Source: Halobaculum sp. CBA1158
GTDB lineage: Archaea; Halobacteriota; Halobacteria; Halobacteriales; Haloferacaceae
NCBI RefSeq assembly: GCF_021431925.1
Contig: NZ_CP090371.1
Location: forward strand, 1,612,001 to 1,676,000
Direction of reading: 5' to 3'
Length of the DNA stretch: 64,000 nucleotides
Shown: positions 1 through 9,018 of the stretch, one piece after another
Numbering within the stretch: position 1 is the first letter of the stretch
Layout: every line of letters begins with the position of its first letter
Translations under genes and position numbers: made by a program
The notes under the pieces: model-generated
Told to the model about the DNA's origin: nothing
The model's database searches: none
The model's input: only the letters and a program-made list of their open reading frames with translations

Positions 1-573
1 GAGGTACGAGACGACCTCGTGGGGGTCGAACAGCATCAGCTCGGTGTTCGCCTCCTGGCGACGCTCGCCGGCGACCTCGGTGTGCATGTCGACGTCCGCG
101 GGGTCGACCTCCGTCTCGATCCACGGCCCGAGCGGGCCCGAGGCGGTGAACGCCTTGCGCGCGGTTCGCCCCTGCTGGTCGAGCGCGTCCACGTCGTTCA
201 TCACGGTGTACCCGCGGACCGCGTCCGGCACCTCCGCGGGCGCGAGATCCGAACACGGCTCGTCGACGACGGCGACCAACTCGCCGGCGTAGGTGAGTTC
301 GTCGGTCCACTCGGGGTACGGGATCGGGTCGCGGTGGCCGACGACGGAGTGGGGCGGCTTGATGAAGAAGTCCGGCTCCTCGGGGCGCTCGTAGTCCATC
401 TGATCGAGCGTCGCGGCGAAGTTGCGGCCGACGCAGAAGAGCGCGTCCGGGTCGCAGGGCGCGATCAGGTCGTTCTCGTCGACCTCGTACTCGGCGTCGT
501 CGGCGATCAGCGCGCCGTCGCGGTACTCTCCCTCCCGGACGCCGTCGTCGGTGCGGACGCGTGCGAGTCGCAT
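1..573 (-). CDS. Fumarylacetoacetate hydrolase (FAH) family protein, 3' end cut off by window edge
   Basis: Read on the minus strand from an ATG at 573; the frame is open to base 1, so the C-terminus lies outside the window. The visible 191 residues contain the FAH-family signature: FCVGRNFAAT near residue 46, PDFFIKPPHSVVGH near 65, and the metal-site region ELTYAGELVAVVD and GYTVMNDV further on. FAH enzymes cleave or isomerise acylpyruvate-type or cyclic enol acids with a divalent metal. Substrate unknown; it resembles the 5-oxopent-3-ene-1,2,5-tricarboxylate decarboxylase / acylpyruvase branch rather than true fumarylacetoacetase. Divergent from the CBS gene. Family call is firm; reaction is not. 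Confidence 0.85.
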   Translation of the reverse strand, partial: MRLARVRTDDGVREGEYRDGALIADDAEYEVDENDLIAPCDPDALFCVGRNFAATLDQMDYERPEEPDFFIKPPHSVVGHRDPIPYPEWTDELTYAGELVAVVDEPCSDLAPAEVPDAVRGYTVMNDVDALDQQGRTARKAFTASGPLGPWIETEVDPADVDMHTEVAGERRQEANTELMLFDPHEVVSYL

Positions 574-720
574 GCGCGGCACGTGCCGCGGGGGCGGCAA
601 GTAGCTCCCGGTCGCTCGACGGATGGACAGCCGGACGGGCGGGCCGTCGATCGCGGCACCCGCCGTCCGGCGGTCGACGCGGGGGAAAACACCAAACCCT
701 CCCCGCCCGATCCGTCGCCC

Positions 721-1095
721 GTGAGTTCTAGAACCGACACGACAGTCGAGGAAGCGATGTCGACGCCGCTGGAGACGATCTCCCCGGACGCGACGGTTCG
801 GGAGGCCGCGCGACGGATGCGCGACCGGGAGATCAACGCGCTCGTCGTCGTCACCACGCCGCGCGCAATCGTCAGCAACACCGACATCGTCGACGCCGTC
901 GCCGACGGCCGCGACACGGGCTCGCTGCTGGTCGAGAACGTGATGACGACCGACGTCGAGACCGTCACGCCCGACCTCTACATGCAGGAGGTCGCCGAGA
1001 TGATGACCACCTACGACATCAAACACCTCCCCGTGGTCGACGGGGACTACGTCGGGATGATCTCCTCGACGGACGTCACCGCGTACCTCTCGTAG
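721..1095 (+). CDS. CBS-domain-pair protein
   Basis: A 124-residue protein made of little more than two CBS motifs, first around residues 10-65 (MSTPLETISPDATVREAARRM region) and second around 70-124 (VMTTDVETVTPDL, then IKHLPVVDGDYVGMISSTD). CBS pairs bind adenosyl ligands and act as energy sensors or regulatory modules; a stand-alone pair probably works in trans on an unknown partner. GTG at 721 is chosen because it opens the conserved part; ATG at 757 is an alternative that would trim the first motif. The longer upstream extension of this frame is antisense to the FAH gene and is not coding. Confidence 0.85.
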   Translation: MSSRTDTTVEEAMSTPLETISPDATVREAARRMRDREINALVVVTTPRAIVSNTDIVDAVADGRDTGSLLVENVMTTDVETVTPDLYMQEVAEMMTTYDIKHLPVVDGDYVGMISSTDVTAYLS

Positions 1096-1157
1096 TCGCC
1101 GCCGAGTCGGGCTGATTGGCCCGTCGAAACGGCCACGTCGGGGAGGCCTGAGCCACC

Positions 1158-1192
1158 GAGGTGATCGGATCCGTCGAGGTGATCGGACCGAT
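1158..1192. repeat. Short intergenic tandem repeat, about 17 bp x 2
   Basis: GAGGTGATCGGATCCGTC is followed directly by GAGGTGATCGGACCGATC, in the convergent gap between the CBS gene and the malate synthase 3' end. No function assigned. Confidence 0.5.
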
Positions 1193-1224
1193 CGAGACCG
1201 TGGGCCCGTCCCGCCCTCGACCGC

Positions 1225-2529
1225 TCAGTTACCGACCTGCGTGGCGCGCTCGACCACGTCAGCGCCGTATATTTCTTCGAGGTCCTCGTGCTGGTCCGGC
1301 CGGTGCTCGTACACGTCCTGGAACAGCGCGATCGGGGTCTGTGCGGCCTGATAGGTCGCCTCGTCCCACATTCGGTCCTTGCTGAGGTCGACCTCGACGC
1401 CGTCGATCGACAGCGTCGCGGACTGTGTCATCGCGATCGCGCCCTTGCCGGCCTCCTTGGCCGCCTCGAACTCCTCCATCGACTCGACGATGTCGTCCAT
1501 GCTCGGGACGTAGGAGGTGCGGTCGAGCAGCGCATCGCGGAGTTCGTCCTCGCTGAGTTCGTGCTCGTCGCCGTCGATCCCGAGCACGTACGAGCCGCCG
1601 GACTCCGAGAGCGAGACCTCGTCGCCGTCGTACACCTCGCGGTCGCCCTCGCTCACGAGTTCGACGTCCTCGCCGTCGACTTCGAGCAGCCACGTGCCGG
1701 TCCTCGGCGGGAGCGGGGCCTTGTTCGCGACCTCGACCTGCGTGGGGGTGAGCGACCAGATGCCGGTCATCCCCTTCGCCCGGTTCGCCTCCATCCGCGC
1801 TTTGTACCCCTCCACGTCGCGGATGTTGTCGTACGGGCCGTCGACGGCGATCAGGCCCGCGGCGCTTGCGCCCTTTGAGGTGTTGTGGCGGAGTTCGGGC
1901 CACTCGGGCAGCTCGCCCGTCGGCGTCATCGCGCGCATGTCCTTCGTGTAGTCGACCTCGCCGTCGACCAGGAGGAACATGCGCTCGAGCGTGTTCGAGG
2001 GCTTGCCCATCTCGTCGCGGATGCGGTTCAGCGCGATCTCGGCCTCGCCGGACTCGACGATGACCGACATCGAGAGGCTTCCGGGCTCCAGATCGTGCTC
2101 CTCCTCGATTATCTGGAAGAACTCGTCCGCCTTCTTCCAGTCGTCGATGTCCCCGACCTCGGGGATGACGAAGCCGTCGATGTGGTCGACCGCGCCGTTT
2201 GTTGGGTCGGCGATCTCGCGCATGTACTCGAAGCCGGCCAGACGCTTCGAGGGGTCCTCACGGTGCCAGACGACGCGCGGGTGGATCTCGCCGGGGAAAT
2301 CGGCCCCGTGCTCGCTCACCACGTCGATGATGTTCTGCGCCCCCTCGTCGCGCATGGACGGGGCCGTCGCGTCCTCGTTGTCCGGCACCCACACGTCGGG
2401 TGCCTGAATGCCGCGAAGTCCCGCGGCGCTTCGCATCATCTTCGCCGAGTCGTCCTCGCCCTGCACAGCCGTCGGCGACGTGAAGAACGTTCGAACGAAC
2501 TCCCGTTCGTAATTCCGTTGTACACTCAT
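1225..2529 (-). CDS. aceB: Malate synthase, small halophilic type
   Basis: Condenses glyoxylate and acetyl-CoA to malate in the glyoxylate bypass. The 434-residue protein matches the unusually short haloarchaeal malate synthase (about 433 residues, a CitE-like alpha/beta barrel rather than the 700-residue A/G isoforms): REFVRTFFTSPTAVQGEDDS at residues 6-25, APDVWVPDNEDATAPSMRDE near 44, IHPRVVWHRE near 83. The start at 2529 (MSVQRNYERE) agrees with the family N-terminus and with a TATA-like TTTATGA at 2561-2567 on this strand, which predicts a leader of about 8 nt; an ATG ten codons upstream is rejected. The isocitrate lyase gene, often the neighbour in haloarchaea, is not in this window. 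Confidence 0.93.
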   Translation of the reverse strand: MSVQRNYEREFVRTFFTSPTAVQGEDDSAKMMRSAAGLRGIQAPDVWVPDNEDATAPSMRDEGAQNIIDVVSEHGADFPGEIHPRVVWHREDPSKRLAGFEYMREIADPTNGAVDHIDGFVIPEVGDIDDWKKADEFFQIIEEEHDLEPGSLSMSVIVESGEAEIALNRIRDEMGKPSNTLERMFLLVDGEVDYTKDMRAMTPTGELPEWPELRHNTSKGASAAGLIAVDGPYDNIRDVEGYKARMEANRAKGMTGIWSLTPTQVEVANKAPLPPRTGTWLLEVDGEDVELVSEGDREVYDGDEVSLSESGGSYVLGIDGDEHELSEDELRDALLDRTSYVPSMDDIVESMEEFEAAKEAGKGAIAMTQSATLSIDGVEVDLSKDRMWDEATYQAAQTPIALFQDVYEHRPDQHEDLEEIYGADVVERATQVGN

Positions 2530-2645
2530 GTCTACCGGTTTCACCGTTCGCGGGTACAATCATAAACGTTCGTCCTAAACACAGTATTGTCCGGTGTGAG
2601 TCCGGAGACAGAGGCGAGAGACGCCGTCGCTCTCGCCCGGCGTGG

Positions 2646-3017
2646 TCACTCCAGCGGCTGGACCAACTCGACGGTGTGGCCGTCGGGGTCCTTCAGGAAC
2701 GCGGTCCGCGCGCCCGCCTCGGGCTGGTCGGCGGGCGCTTTCACGACGCCGTGGTGGTCGATCCGGTCGAACGCGGCGTCGACGTCCTCGACCGACACCG
2801 CGACGTGGTCGTAGGCGGTTCCCTCCTCGAACTCGTCCTCGCCCTCGGTGTCGGACAACTGGAGTTCGACGCCGTTCTCGTCGGCGACGTAGAGGTTTCG
2901 CGCGTCGCCGTCGGCGGTCGTGAACTCCCACGAGCGCTCGAACCCGAGGTTCTCCGCGTACCAGTCGGCCGCGCGCTCCGCGTCGGCGACGTTGAGACAG
3001 ACGTGGATGAACGCCAT
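2646..3017 (-). CDS. VOC (glyoxalase/bleomycin-resistance) family protein
   Basis: 123 residues with one vicinal-oxygen-chelate unit pair: N-terminal AFIHVCLNVADAERAADWY, a central DHVAVSVEDVDAAFDRI and C-terminal FLKDPDGHTVELVQPLE. The metal-ligand pattern H5...E...H...E is that of lactoylglutathione lyase-like proteins, so it may remove methylglyoxal or a related alpha-keto aldehyde, but haloarchaea often use gamma-glutamylcysteine rather than glutathione and the true substrate cannot be read from sequence. The start at 3017 (MAFIHV) sits at the family N-terminus; the longer form from 3044 adds nine unconserved residues. Confidence 0.82.
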   Translation of the reverse strand: MAFIHVCLNVADAERAADWYAENLGFERSWEFTTADGDARNLYVADENGVELQLSDTEGEDEFEEGTAYDHVAVSVEDVDAAFDRIDHHGVVKAPADQPEAGARTAFLKDPDGHTVELVQPLE

Positions 3018-3179
3018 GTGCACACCCCGCACAGCCACCGGCATAACCGTTCGTGTCCGTGCAAGGCGGTCGGGCGTCCCGCGACCTGCGGGAGCGGAGA
3101 CGGGACGTCGCCGTCGTCACGCCGTCGGGTGGCAACATTTGACAAAGGGCTTTTACACGATTGTTCCTTCGGATTCCCC

Positions 3180-6100
3180 ATGGCAACGCAGGAACCGGGG
3201 GCCGACGGACGCTGGGACACGTCCGCCGCGTCGCTGGGACACGATCGACCAGACGTGCGGGAGTACGCCGACCTCGCGAGCGACCTGCGCGAGCGCGTCG
3301 CCGGCGAGGTGCAGTTCGACGAGTACGCGCAGGTGCTGTACGCGACCGACGGATCGATCTACCAGGCCGAGCCCGCGGGCGTCGTCTGCCCGCGCGACGC
3401 CGACGACGTGGTCGCGACCCACGAGGTCGCCGCCGAACACGGGGTGCCTGTGCTTCCCCGCGGGACGGGATCGTCGCTCGCGGGACAGACGGTCGGACCG
3501 GGCTGCGTCGTCATCGACACCACCCGGCACATGGACGACATCGTCGACGTCGACCCGGCGGGGCAGGAGGCGACCGTCCAGCCCGGCGTCGTGCAGGACC
3601 ACCTCGACGCCCGCCTCGCCGAGGACGGCCTGAAGTTCGCGCCCGACCCGGCCTCCTCCGGGCGCGCGACCGTCGTCGGCGGCATCGGCAACAACTCCAC
3701 GGGCGCACACTCGGTTCGCTACGGTATCACCGACGCGTACACCGAGGAACTCGAGGTGGTGCTCGCTGACGGCACCCGCATCCACACCCGGGAGGTCGTG
3801 CTCGACTCCCCGGAGTACGAGGAGATCGTCGCCAGCGACGACCTGGAGGCGAGCCTGTACCGAACGGTCCGCCGCCTCGTCGAGGAGAACCGCGAGGAGA
3901 TCGACGAGAAGTACCCGAACCTGAAGCGCTCGGTGTCGGGATACAACCTCCACAAGGTCATCTACGAGACCGACGACGGCGAGGAGGTAATCAACCTCTC
4001 GAAGCTGTTCGTCGGCGCGGAGGGGACCCTCGGCACGATCGTCGAAGCGACCGTCTCGCTGGTGACGAAGCCCGAGGAGACCGCCCTCGCGCTGTACTGC
4101 TTCGACGACCTCGTCGACGCGATGCGGGCGGTGCCGGTCGCGCTGGAGTACCCTGTCAGCGCCGTGGAACTGATGGACGACGAGGTGTTCCGGCTCGCCC
4201 GCGAGTCCACCGAGTACGCCCAGTACGAGGAGCCGATCCCCGACGACGCCGCCGCGGCGCTGATGCTGGAGTGGGACTCCGAGGTCGTCTCCCACTCGCC
4301 CGACGGCGAGTCGTCGGGCGAGGGGCCGGACTTCGAGGCGGCGATGGCCGACACTCACGAGGAGTTCCTCGAGACGGGCGCGGCCTTCGACGTGCTCGAG
4401 GCGTACACCGAGGAGGCGCAGGACGACCTCTGGAAGCTCCGGAAGGCGGCGATCCCACTCCTCATGAGTCTCCAGGGCGACCCGAAGCCGTACCCGTTCA
4501 TCGAGGACGCCACGGTCCCCCCCGAGGAGTTGGCCGAGTACGTCCAGGAGTTCGAGGACGTGCTCGAGGACCACGACACGTCGGCCGCCTACTTCGCGCA
4601 CGCCGGCTCCGGAACGCTGCACATCCGTCCGATCCTGAACCTCAAGGACGGCGAGGGCATCGAGAAGATGCACTCGATCACCGACGACGTGACCGACCTC
4701 GTGCTCGACCACTACGGGGCGTTCTCCGGCGAGCACGGGGACGGCCTCGCGCGCACCGAGTTCAACCCCAAGATGTACGGGGAGGACTTGTGGGGCGCGT
4801 TCCAGGAGTTGAAGTCGACGTTCGACCCCGACTGGCGGATGAACCCGGGAAAGGTCGTCTACGTCGACGGCGACACGGCGACGGACCGCGGCTATCCCGA
4901 CTCCGCCGCGGACACCGACATGCGGGAGAACCTCCGCTACGGCGCGGAGTACCGGTCGATCGAGCCGCAGACGGCGATCGACTTCTCCGAAGAAGGAGGC
5001 TTCTCGCATCTCGTCGAGTTGTGCAACGGCTGCGGCACCTGTCGAGAGACCGAGGGCGACGTGATGTGTCCCACCTACCGCGCCTCCGGCGAGGAGATTC
5101 AGGCGACGCGGGGACGGGCCAACATGCTCCGCGCGGCGATCTCGGGGGAGCTGTCGGAGGACGAGATCCACTCCGATCGCTTCCAGGAGGAGGTGCTCGG
5201 CCTCTGTGTCGGCTGTAAGGGCTGTATGTCCGACTGCCCGACCGGCGTCGACCTGGCGAAGCTGAAGGCGGAGGTGAAACACGAACACCACGAGGAAGAG
5301 GGCGCGAGCCTTCGCGAGCGGCTGTTCGCCGACATCGACGCGGCCAGCCGGATCGGCAGCGCGTTCGCGCCCGTCGCCAACGCGGCGACGAAGCTGCCGG
5401 GCGCGCGGACGGTGATGGAGAAGACGCTGGGGATCGCAAGCGAGCGCGAGCTACCGACGTTCACGCGCGACACCTTCCGAGACCGCTGGGAGCGTCGCGA
5501 CGGGGCGGACGTGAGCGCGGCGGAGGCCGACGCGAAGGTCGTCCTCTTTCCCGACACGTACACCAACTACACCACGCCCGAGGCGGGGATCGCGGCCGTA
5601 GAGGTGCTGGAGGCGGCGAACGTCCACGTCGCGGTGCCCGACGACCTGGCGGCCTCGGGGCGGGCCGCCTTCTCCACCGGCTTCCTCGAGAAGGCGCGCG
5701 ACCGCGCCGCCGAGAACGTCCGGCGGCTGGAGCCGTACGTCGACGACGGCTACGAGGTCCTGTTCGTCGAGCCCTCCGACGCCGTGATGTTCCAGGACGA
5801 GTACCTCGACCTCCTCGACGGCGACGGGGTCGAGTCGGTGTCCGCCGCGAGCTACGGCGTCTTGGAGTACGTCGACACCGCCCGACTGGACGAAGCCATC
5901 GAGTTCGAGTGGGAGCCTGAGGCGGGCGAGTCGCTCGCGTACCACGGCCACTGCAACCAGAAGTCGGTGAACACCGACCACCACGCGGTCGGCGTGCTTC
6001 GCCGGGCGGGCTACGACGTCGACCCGCTCGACACCTCCTGTTGCGGGATGGCCGGGAGCTTCGGCTACGAGGCAGAACACTACGAGCTGTCGAAGGCGAT

Positions 6101-6254
6101 CGGGTCGATGCTGTTCGAGGCGGTCGACGAGAGCCCGGCGACGGCCGTCACAGCGCCGGGGGCGTCGTGTCGCTCGCAACTCGGCGACCGCGACGACGCG
6201 AGCGAGCAGCCGCCGCACCCGGTGGAGAAAGTGGCCGACGCGCTGCGACGGTAG
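3180..6254 (+). CDS. FAD-binding and Fe-S-binding oxidoreductase, D-lactate/glycolate dehydrogenase type (GlcD-GlpC fusion)
   Basis: 1024 residues in three parts. Residues about 60-270 form a PCMH-type FAD-binding domain (VLPRGTGSSLAGQTVG; GNNSTGAHSVRYG), 280-560 the FAD-oxidase C domain (FAHAGSGTLHIRPI; SGEHGDGLARTEF; DPDWRMNPGKVVY). A ferredoxin-like region follows with CNGCGTC from Cys615 and CVGCKGCMSDCPTGVD from Cys676 (two 4Fe-4S clusters). The end is a cysteine-rich CCG-type domain (HGHCNQKSV; DTSCCGMAGSFGYEAEHY). Such fusions oxidise D-2-hydroxyacids such as D-lactate and pass electrons to the quinone pool from the inner membrane face. The start at 3180 follows TATA-like sequence near 3148-3156. 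Exact substrate is inference. Confidence 0.88.
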   Translation: MATQEPGADGRWDTSAASLGHDRPDVREYADLASDLRERVAGEVQFDEYAQVLYATDGSIYQAEPAGVVCPRDADDVVATHEVAAEHGVPVLPRGTGSSLAGQTVGPGCVVIDTTRHMDDIVDVDPAGQEATVQPGVVQDHLDARLAEDGLKFAPDPASSGRATVVGGIGNNSTGAHSVRYGITDAYTEELEVVLADGTRIHTREVVLDSPEYEEIVASDDLEASLYRTVRRLVEENREEIDEKYPNLKRSVSGYNLHKVIYETDDGEEVINLSKLFVGAEGTLGTIVEATVSLVTKPEETALALYCFDDLVDAMRAVPVALEYPVSAVELMDDEVFRLARESTEYAQYEEPIPDDAAAALMLEWDSEVVSHSPDGESSGEGPDFEAAMADTHEEFLETGAAFDVLEAYTEEAQDDLWKLRKAAIPLLMSLQGDPKPYPFIEDATVPPEELAEYVQEFEDVLEDHDTSAAYFAHAGSGTLHIRPILNLKDGEGIEKMHSITDDVTDLVLDHYGAFSGEHGDGLARTEFNPKMYGEDLWGAFQELKSTFDPDWRMNPGKVVYVDGDTATDRGYPDSAADTDMRENLRYGAEYRSIEPQTAIDFSEEGGFSHLVELCNGCGTCRETEGDVMCPTYRASGEEIQATRGRANMLRAAISGELSEDEIHSDRFQEEVLGLCVGCKGCMSDCPTGVDLAKLKAEVKHEHHEEEGASLRERLFADIDAASRIGSAFAPVANAATKLPGARTVMEKTLGIASERELPTFTRDTFRDRWERRDGADVSAAEADAKVVLFPDTYTNYTTPEAGIAAVEVLEAANVHVAVPDDLAASGRAAFSTGFLEKARDRAAENVRRLEPYVDDGYEVLFVEPSDAVMFQDEYLDLLDGDGVESVSAASYGVLEYVDTARLDEAIEFEWEPEAGESLAYHGHCNQKSVNTDHHAVGVLRRAGYDVDPLDTSCCGMAGSFGYEAEHYELSKAIGSMLFEAVDESPATAVTAPGASCRSQLGDRDDASEQPPHPVEKVADALRR

Positions 6255-6275
6255 CGTCTCGATCGGGTCTGGGTC

Positions 6276-6305
6276 GGTCGGAATCAGTCGGAATCAGTCG
6301 GAATC
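6276..6305. repeat. 10-bp tandem repeat x 3
   Basis: Three consecutive units of RGTCGGAATC (6276, 6286, 6296) lie in the 77-bp gap between the convergent dehydrogenase and aspartate-semialdehyde dehydrogenase genes. Likely replication slippage product; function not evident. Confidence 0.6.
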
Positions 6306-6331
6306 GGACCTGATGGCCGTTTCCGCTCGGG

Positions 6332-7372
6332 TCAGATCCAGCCTTCGCTCGCCAGCAGTTCGCCGTTGAGCAGCGACGCGCCGGCGGCACCGCGGATCGT
6401 GTTGTGCGCGAGGCAGTTGTACTTCACGCCCGCGGGCGTCGACTGGACGCCGCCGGCGACGACCCGCATCCCGTCCCCGCGCATGCGGTCCATTCGGGGC
6501 TGCGGGCGTTCCGGCTGATCCTCCCCGAAGACGTGGATCAGCGGCTCGGGCGAGGAGGGGAGGTCCGCGCTCGGGAACGACTCCATGGCCGCGCGCACCT
6601 CCTCGGGGGTCGGGTCGTCGGCGAGTTCCGCGAAGACGTTCTCGAGGTGGCCGTCGATCGTCGGGATCCGGTTACACGACGCCGTGACCTCCGCGGCGTG
6701 CAGCGACAGTTCGGCACCGTCGAACTCGCCCAGCAGCTTCCGGCTCTCGGTCTCCATCTTCTCCTCCTCGCCGCCGATGTGCGGGACCGCGTTGTCGATG
6801 ATCTCCATCGAGGTGACGCCGGAGTACCCCGCGCCCGAGACGGCCTGCAGCGTCGACACCTGCGCGCGTTCGAGGCCGAACTCGTCGAGCGCCGCCAGCG
6901 TCGGGACCATCGTGATGGTCGAGCAGTTCGGGTTCTTCACGAGCGCGCCGTCCCAGCCGCGCTCGTCGCGCTGCACCTCGATCAGATCGAGGTGTCCGGG
7001 GTTGATCTCGGGGATCGTGAGCGGCACGTCCGCCGCCATCCGGTCGTTCGAGGAGTTCGAGGAGACGACGTACCCCGCCTCGCACAGTTCGGGTTCGATC
7101 TCCGCCGCGGGGCCCGACGGGAGCGAGGAGAACAGGAGGTCGATGTCGTCCGGGATCTCCGCAGGATCGGTCGCGCGGACGGTGCTGTCGCGTACCGACT
7201 CCGGGATCGCGGTGTCGAGTCGCCACTTCGCCGCCTCGCCGTAGGACCTGCCGGCGGACGCGTCGCTCGCGGTCAGACACGCGATCTCGAACTGCGGGTG
7301 GCCGTCGAGCAGTTGGATGAACCGCTGGCCGACAGCGCCCGTCGCGCCGAGGATACCGACTCGGTGAGTCAT
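6332..7372 (-). CDS. asd: Aspartate-semialdehyde dehydrogenase
   Basis: NADP-dependent reduction of aspartyl-4-phosphate to aspartate semialdehyde, the branch point to threonine, methionine and lysine. 346 residues: Rossmann motif [13 protein letters not shown] at 6-18, SSNSSNDRM near 104, nucleophile Cys150 in [12 protein letters not shown], and [15 protein letters not shown] and GHLENVFAE further on. Length and motifs fit the archaeal/fungal-type Asd. The start at 7372 (MTHRVGIL) is supported by a TATA-like CTTATCC about 27 bp upstream on this strand, i.e. a leaderless mRNA; the frame extends upstream only as junk. Lies downstream of the trans-sulfuration enzyme, both serving aspartate-family amino acids, but the 255-bp gap argues for separate promoters. 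Confidence 0.93.
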   Translation of the reverse strand: MTHRVGILGATGAVGQRFIQLLDGHPQFEIACLTASDASAGRSYGEAAKWRLDTAIPESVRDSTVRATDPAEIPDDIDLLFSSLPSGPAAEIEPELCEAGYVVSSNSSNDRMAADVPLTIPEINPGHLDLIEVQRDERGWDGALVKNPNCSTITMVPTLAALDEFGLERAQVSTLQAVSGAGYSGVTSMEIIDNAVPHIGGEEEKMETESRKLLGEFDGAELSLHAAEVTASCNRIPTIDGHLENVFAELADDPTPEEVRAAMESFPSADLPSSPEPLIHVFGEDQPERPQPRMDRMRGDGMRVVAGGVQSTPAGVKYNCLAHNTIRGAAGASLLNGELLASEGWI

Positions 7373-7627
7373 TGTGTGCCCGTGTGACACACGCGGATAA
7401 GACGCTTCGGATCCGGGTGGGTGCGGCGAGCATTGCCGCGGTCGCGGTCCGTCGATCTCGGGGCGGTCTCGCCGAGAACACGTCGGGTCGTCGCCGGCGT
7501 CGCCGAGGGATCGTCGAGGGGCGACGGGGAGGGAGGCCGACAACGGGAGAGCCGGCGAGAGAACGGGAGTTCGCGGCCAAAAGGCGGCGAAGGAGCGGGT
7601 CGACCGGGAGATCGAGGGTGAGGCCGG

Positions 7628-8857
7628 TTACTCCTCGGCCGCCGCGAACGCCGAATCGAGATCGGCCTTCAGGTCGTCGACGTGCTCGACGCCGATGGAG
7701 ACGCGGATCAGTCCGTCGGTGAGCCCGGCGGCCTCGCGCTCCTCCGGCGGAATGGCCGCGTGGGTCATCGCGGCCGGCTGTTCGATGAGGCTCTCGACGC
7801 CGCCGAGGCTCTCGGCGAGCGTGAACACCTCGGTCTCCTCGACGACCGTGCTGGCCTGCTCCAGCGTGCCGTCGAACTCGAACGAGAGCATGCCACCGAA
7901 GTCGTCCATCTGTTCGCTCGCGAGGTCGTGTTGCGGGTGGGACTCGAGCCCGGGGTAGTAGACCCGCGAGACGGCGTCGTGGTCGTCGAGCCAGCGGGCG
8001 AGGTCGCGGGCGTTCTCGCAGTGGCGGTCCATCCGGACGGGCAGCGTCTTCGTGCCCCGGAGGACGAGGAAGCAGTCGAACGGCGAGGGCGTCGCCCCCA
8101 CGGAGTTCTGATAGAAGCCGATGCGTTCGTCGAGGTCGGCGTCGTCGGTGACGAGCGCGCCGCCGACAACGTCGGAGTGGCCGCCGAGGTACTTCGTCAG
8201 CGAGTGGCTCACGATGTCGGCCCCGTGTTCAAGCGGGCGCTGGAGGTACGGCGTCGCGAACGTGTTGTCGACGGCACAGAGCGCGTCGTGCTCGTGGGCG
8301 ATGTCCGCGAGCGCGCCGATGTCGTTGACGCGCATCAGCGGGTTCGTCGGGGTCTCGACCCACAGCAGTTCGGTCTCCTCGCGCATCGCCTCGCGGACGG
8401 CGTCGTGGTCCGTGGTGTCCACGAAGTCGAACTCGAGGTCGTACTCCTCGTACACCTGCGTGAAGATGCGGTGCGTGCCGCCGTACACGTCGTCGCCGGT
8501 GACGACGTGGTCGCCGGCCGACAGGAGGTTGCACACCGTGTTGATCGAGCCCATCCCGGAGGAGAACGCGCGGCCGAACTCGCCGCCCTCCAGCGCCGCG
8601 AGGTTGGCCTCCAGGTCCGTCCGCGTGGGATTTCCGGTTCGACTGTACTCGTAGCCGCGGTGGTCGCCGGGGGCGTCCTGTTGGTACGTGGAGTTGGCGT
8701 GGATGGGCGTCATCAGCGCGCCCGTCTCCGGATCGGGATCCTGTCCGGCGTGGATCGCGTCCGTCTCGATTCGGAACCGGCGGGCGGAGTCACCGTCGCG
8801 GTCGTCGGAGGTGTCGCGGTCGTCGGAGGTGCCGCTGTCGCGGTCGCCGTTGCTCAT
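7628..8857 (-). CDS. Cys/Met metabolism PLP enzyme (cystathionine gamma-synthase / gamma-lyase type)
   Basis: 409 residues of the trans-sulfuration family. PLP Lys lies in SHSLTKYLGGHSDVVGG (about residue 222); other signatures are YEYSRTGNPTRTDLE near 69, SSGMGSINTV near 99, and the C-terminal ESLGGVESLIEQPAAMTHA. These enzymes build or break cystathionine, or make methionine/cysteine by direct sulfhydrylation; sequence alone does not separate the activities. The first 25 residues (Asp/Arg/Ser-rich, with a duplicated TSDDRD unit) are unconserved, so a start further in is possible. Upstream of asd on the same strand, which fits a role in methionine biosynthesis. Confidence 0.85.
   Translation of the reverse strand: MSNGDRDSGTSDDRDTSDDRDGDSARRFRIETDAIHAGQDPDPETGALMTPIHANSTYQQDAPGDHRGYEYSRTGNPTRTDLEANLAALEGGEFGRAFSSGMGSINTVCNLLSAGDHVVTGDDVYGGTHRIFTQVYEEYDLEFDFVDTTDHDAVREAMREETELLWVETPTNPLMRVNDIGALADIAHEHDALCAVDNTFATPYLQRPLEHGADIVSHSLTKYLGGHSDVVGGALVTDDADLDERIGFYQNSVGATPSPFDCFLVLRGTKTLPVRMDRHCENARDLARWLDDHDAVSRVYYPGLESHPQHDLASEQMDDFGGMLSFEFDGTLEQASTVVEETEVFTLAESLGGVESLIEQPAAMTHAAIPPEEREAAGLTDGLIRVSIGVEHVDDLKADLDSAFAAAEE
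8795..8830. repeat. 18-bp tandem duplication in the 5' end of the trans-sulfuration gene
   Basis: GTCGCGGTCGTCGGAGGT occurs twice head to tail (8795-8812 and 8813-8830). It encodes repeated TSDDRD in the acidic unconserved N-terminus, so its length can vary without harm. Confidence 0.6.
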
Positions 8858-9018
8858 GTCGACGAGGACGACCCCCGGCCGCCTGGGTCTTGCTATTCGT
8901 CGCGCAGCCGATCGGACGGCGAACGCGTCGGCGACACGGTACCAGGGGGCGACGGGAGCGTCAGACGGTCGTCCGACCGATGCGAATGTTTATTCGACAG
9001 ACCGGGGGATGATCGCAC

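Noticed and set aside
3153..5291. 712-codon open frame on the minus strand opposite the FAD/Fe-S dehydrogenase
   Set aside because: Leu/Val/Arg/Asp-rich antisense shadow produced by high third-position G+C; no family motif, and the plus-strand frame has a full domain set.
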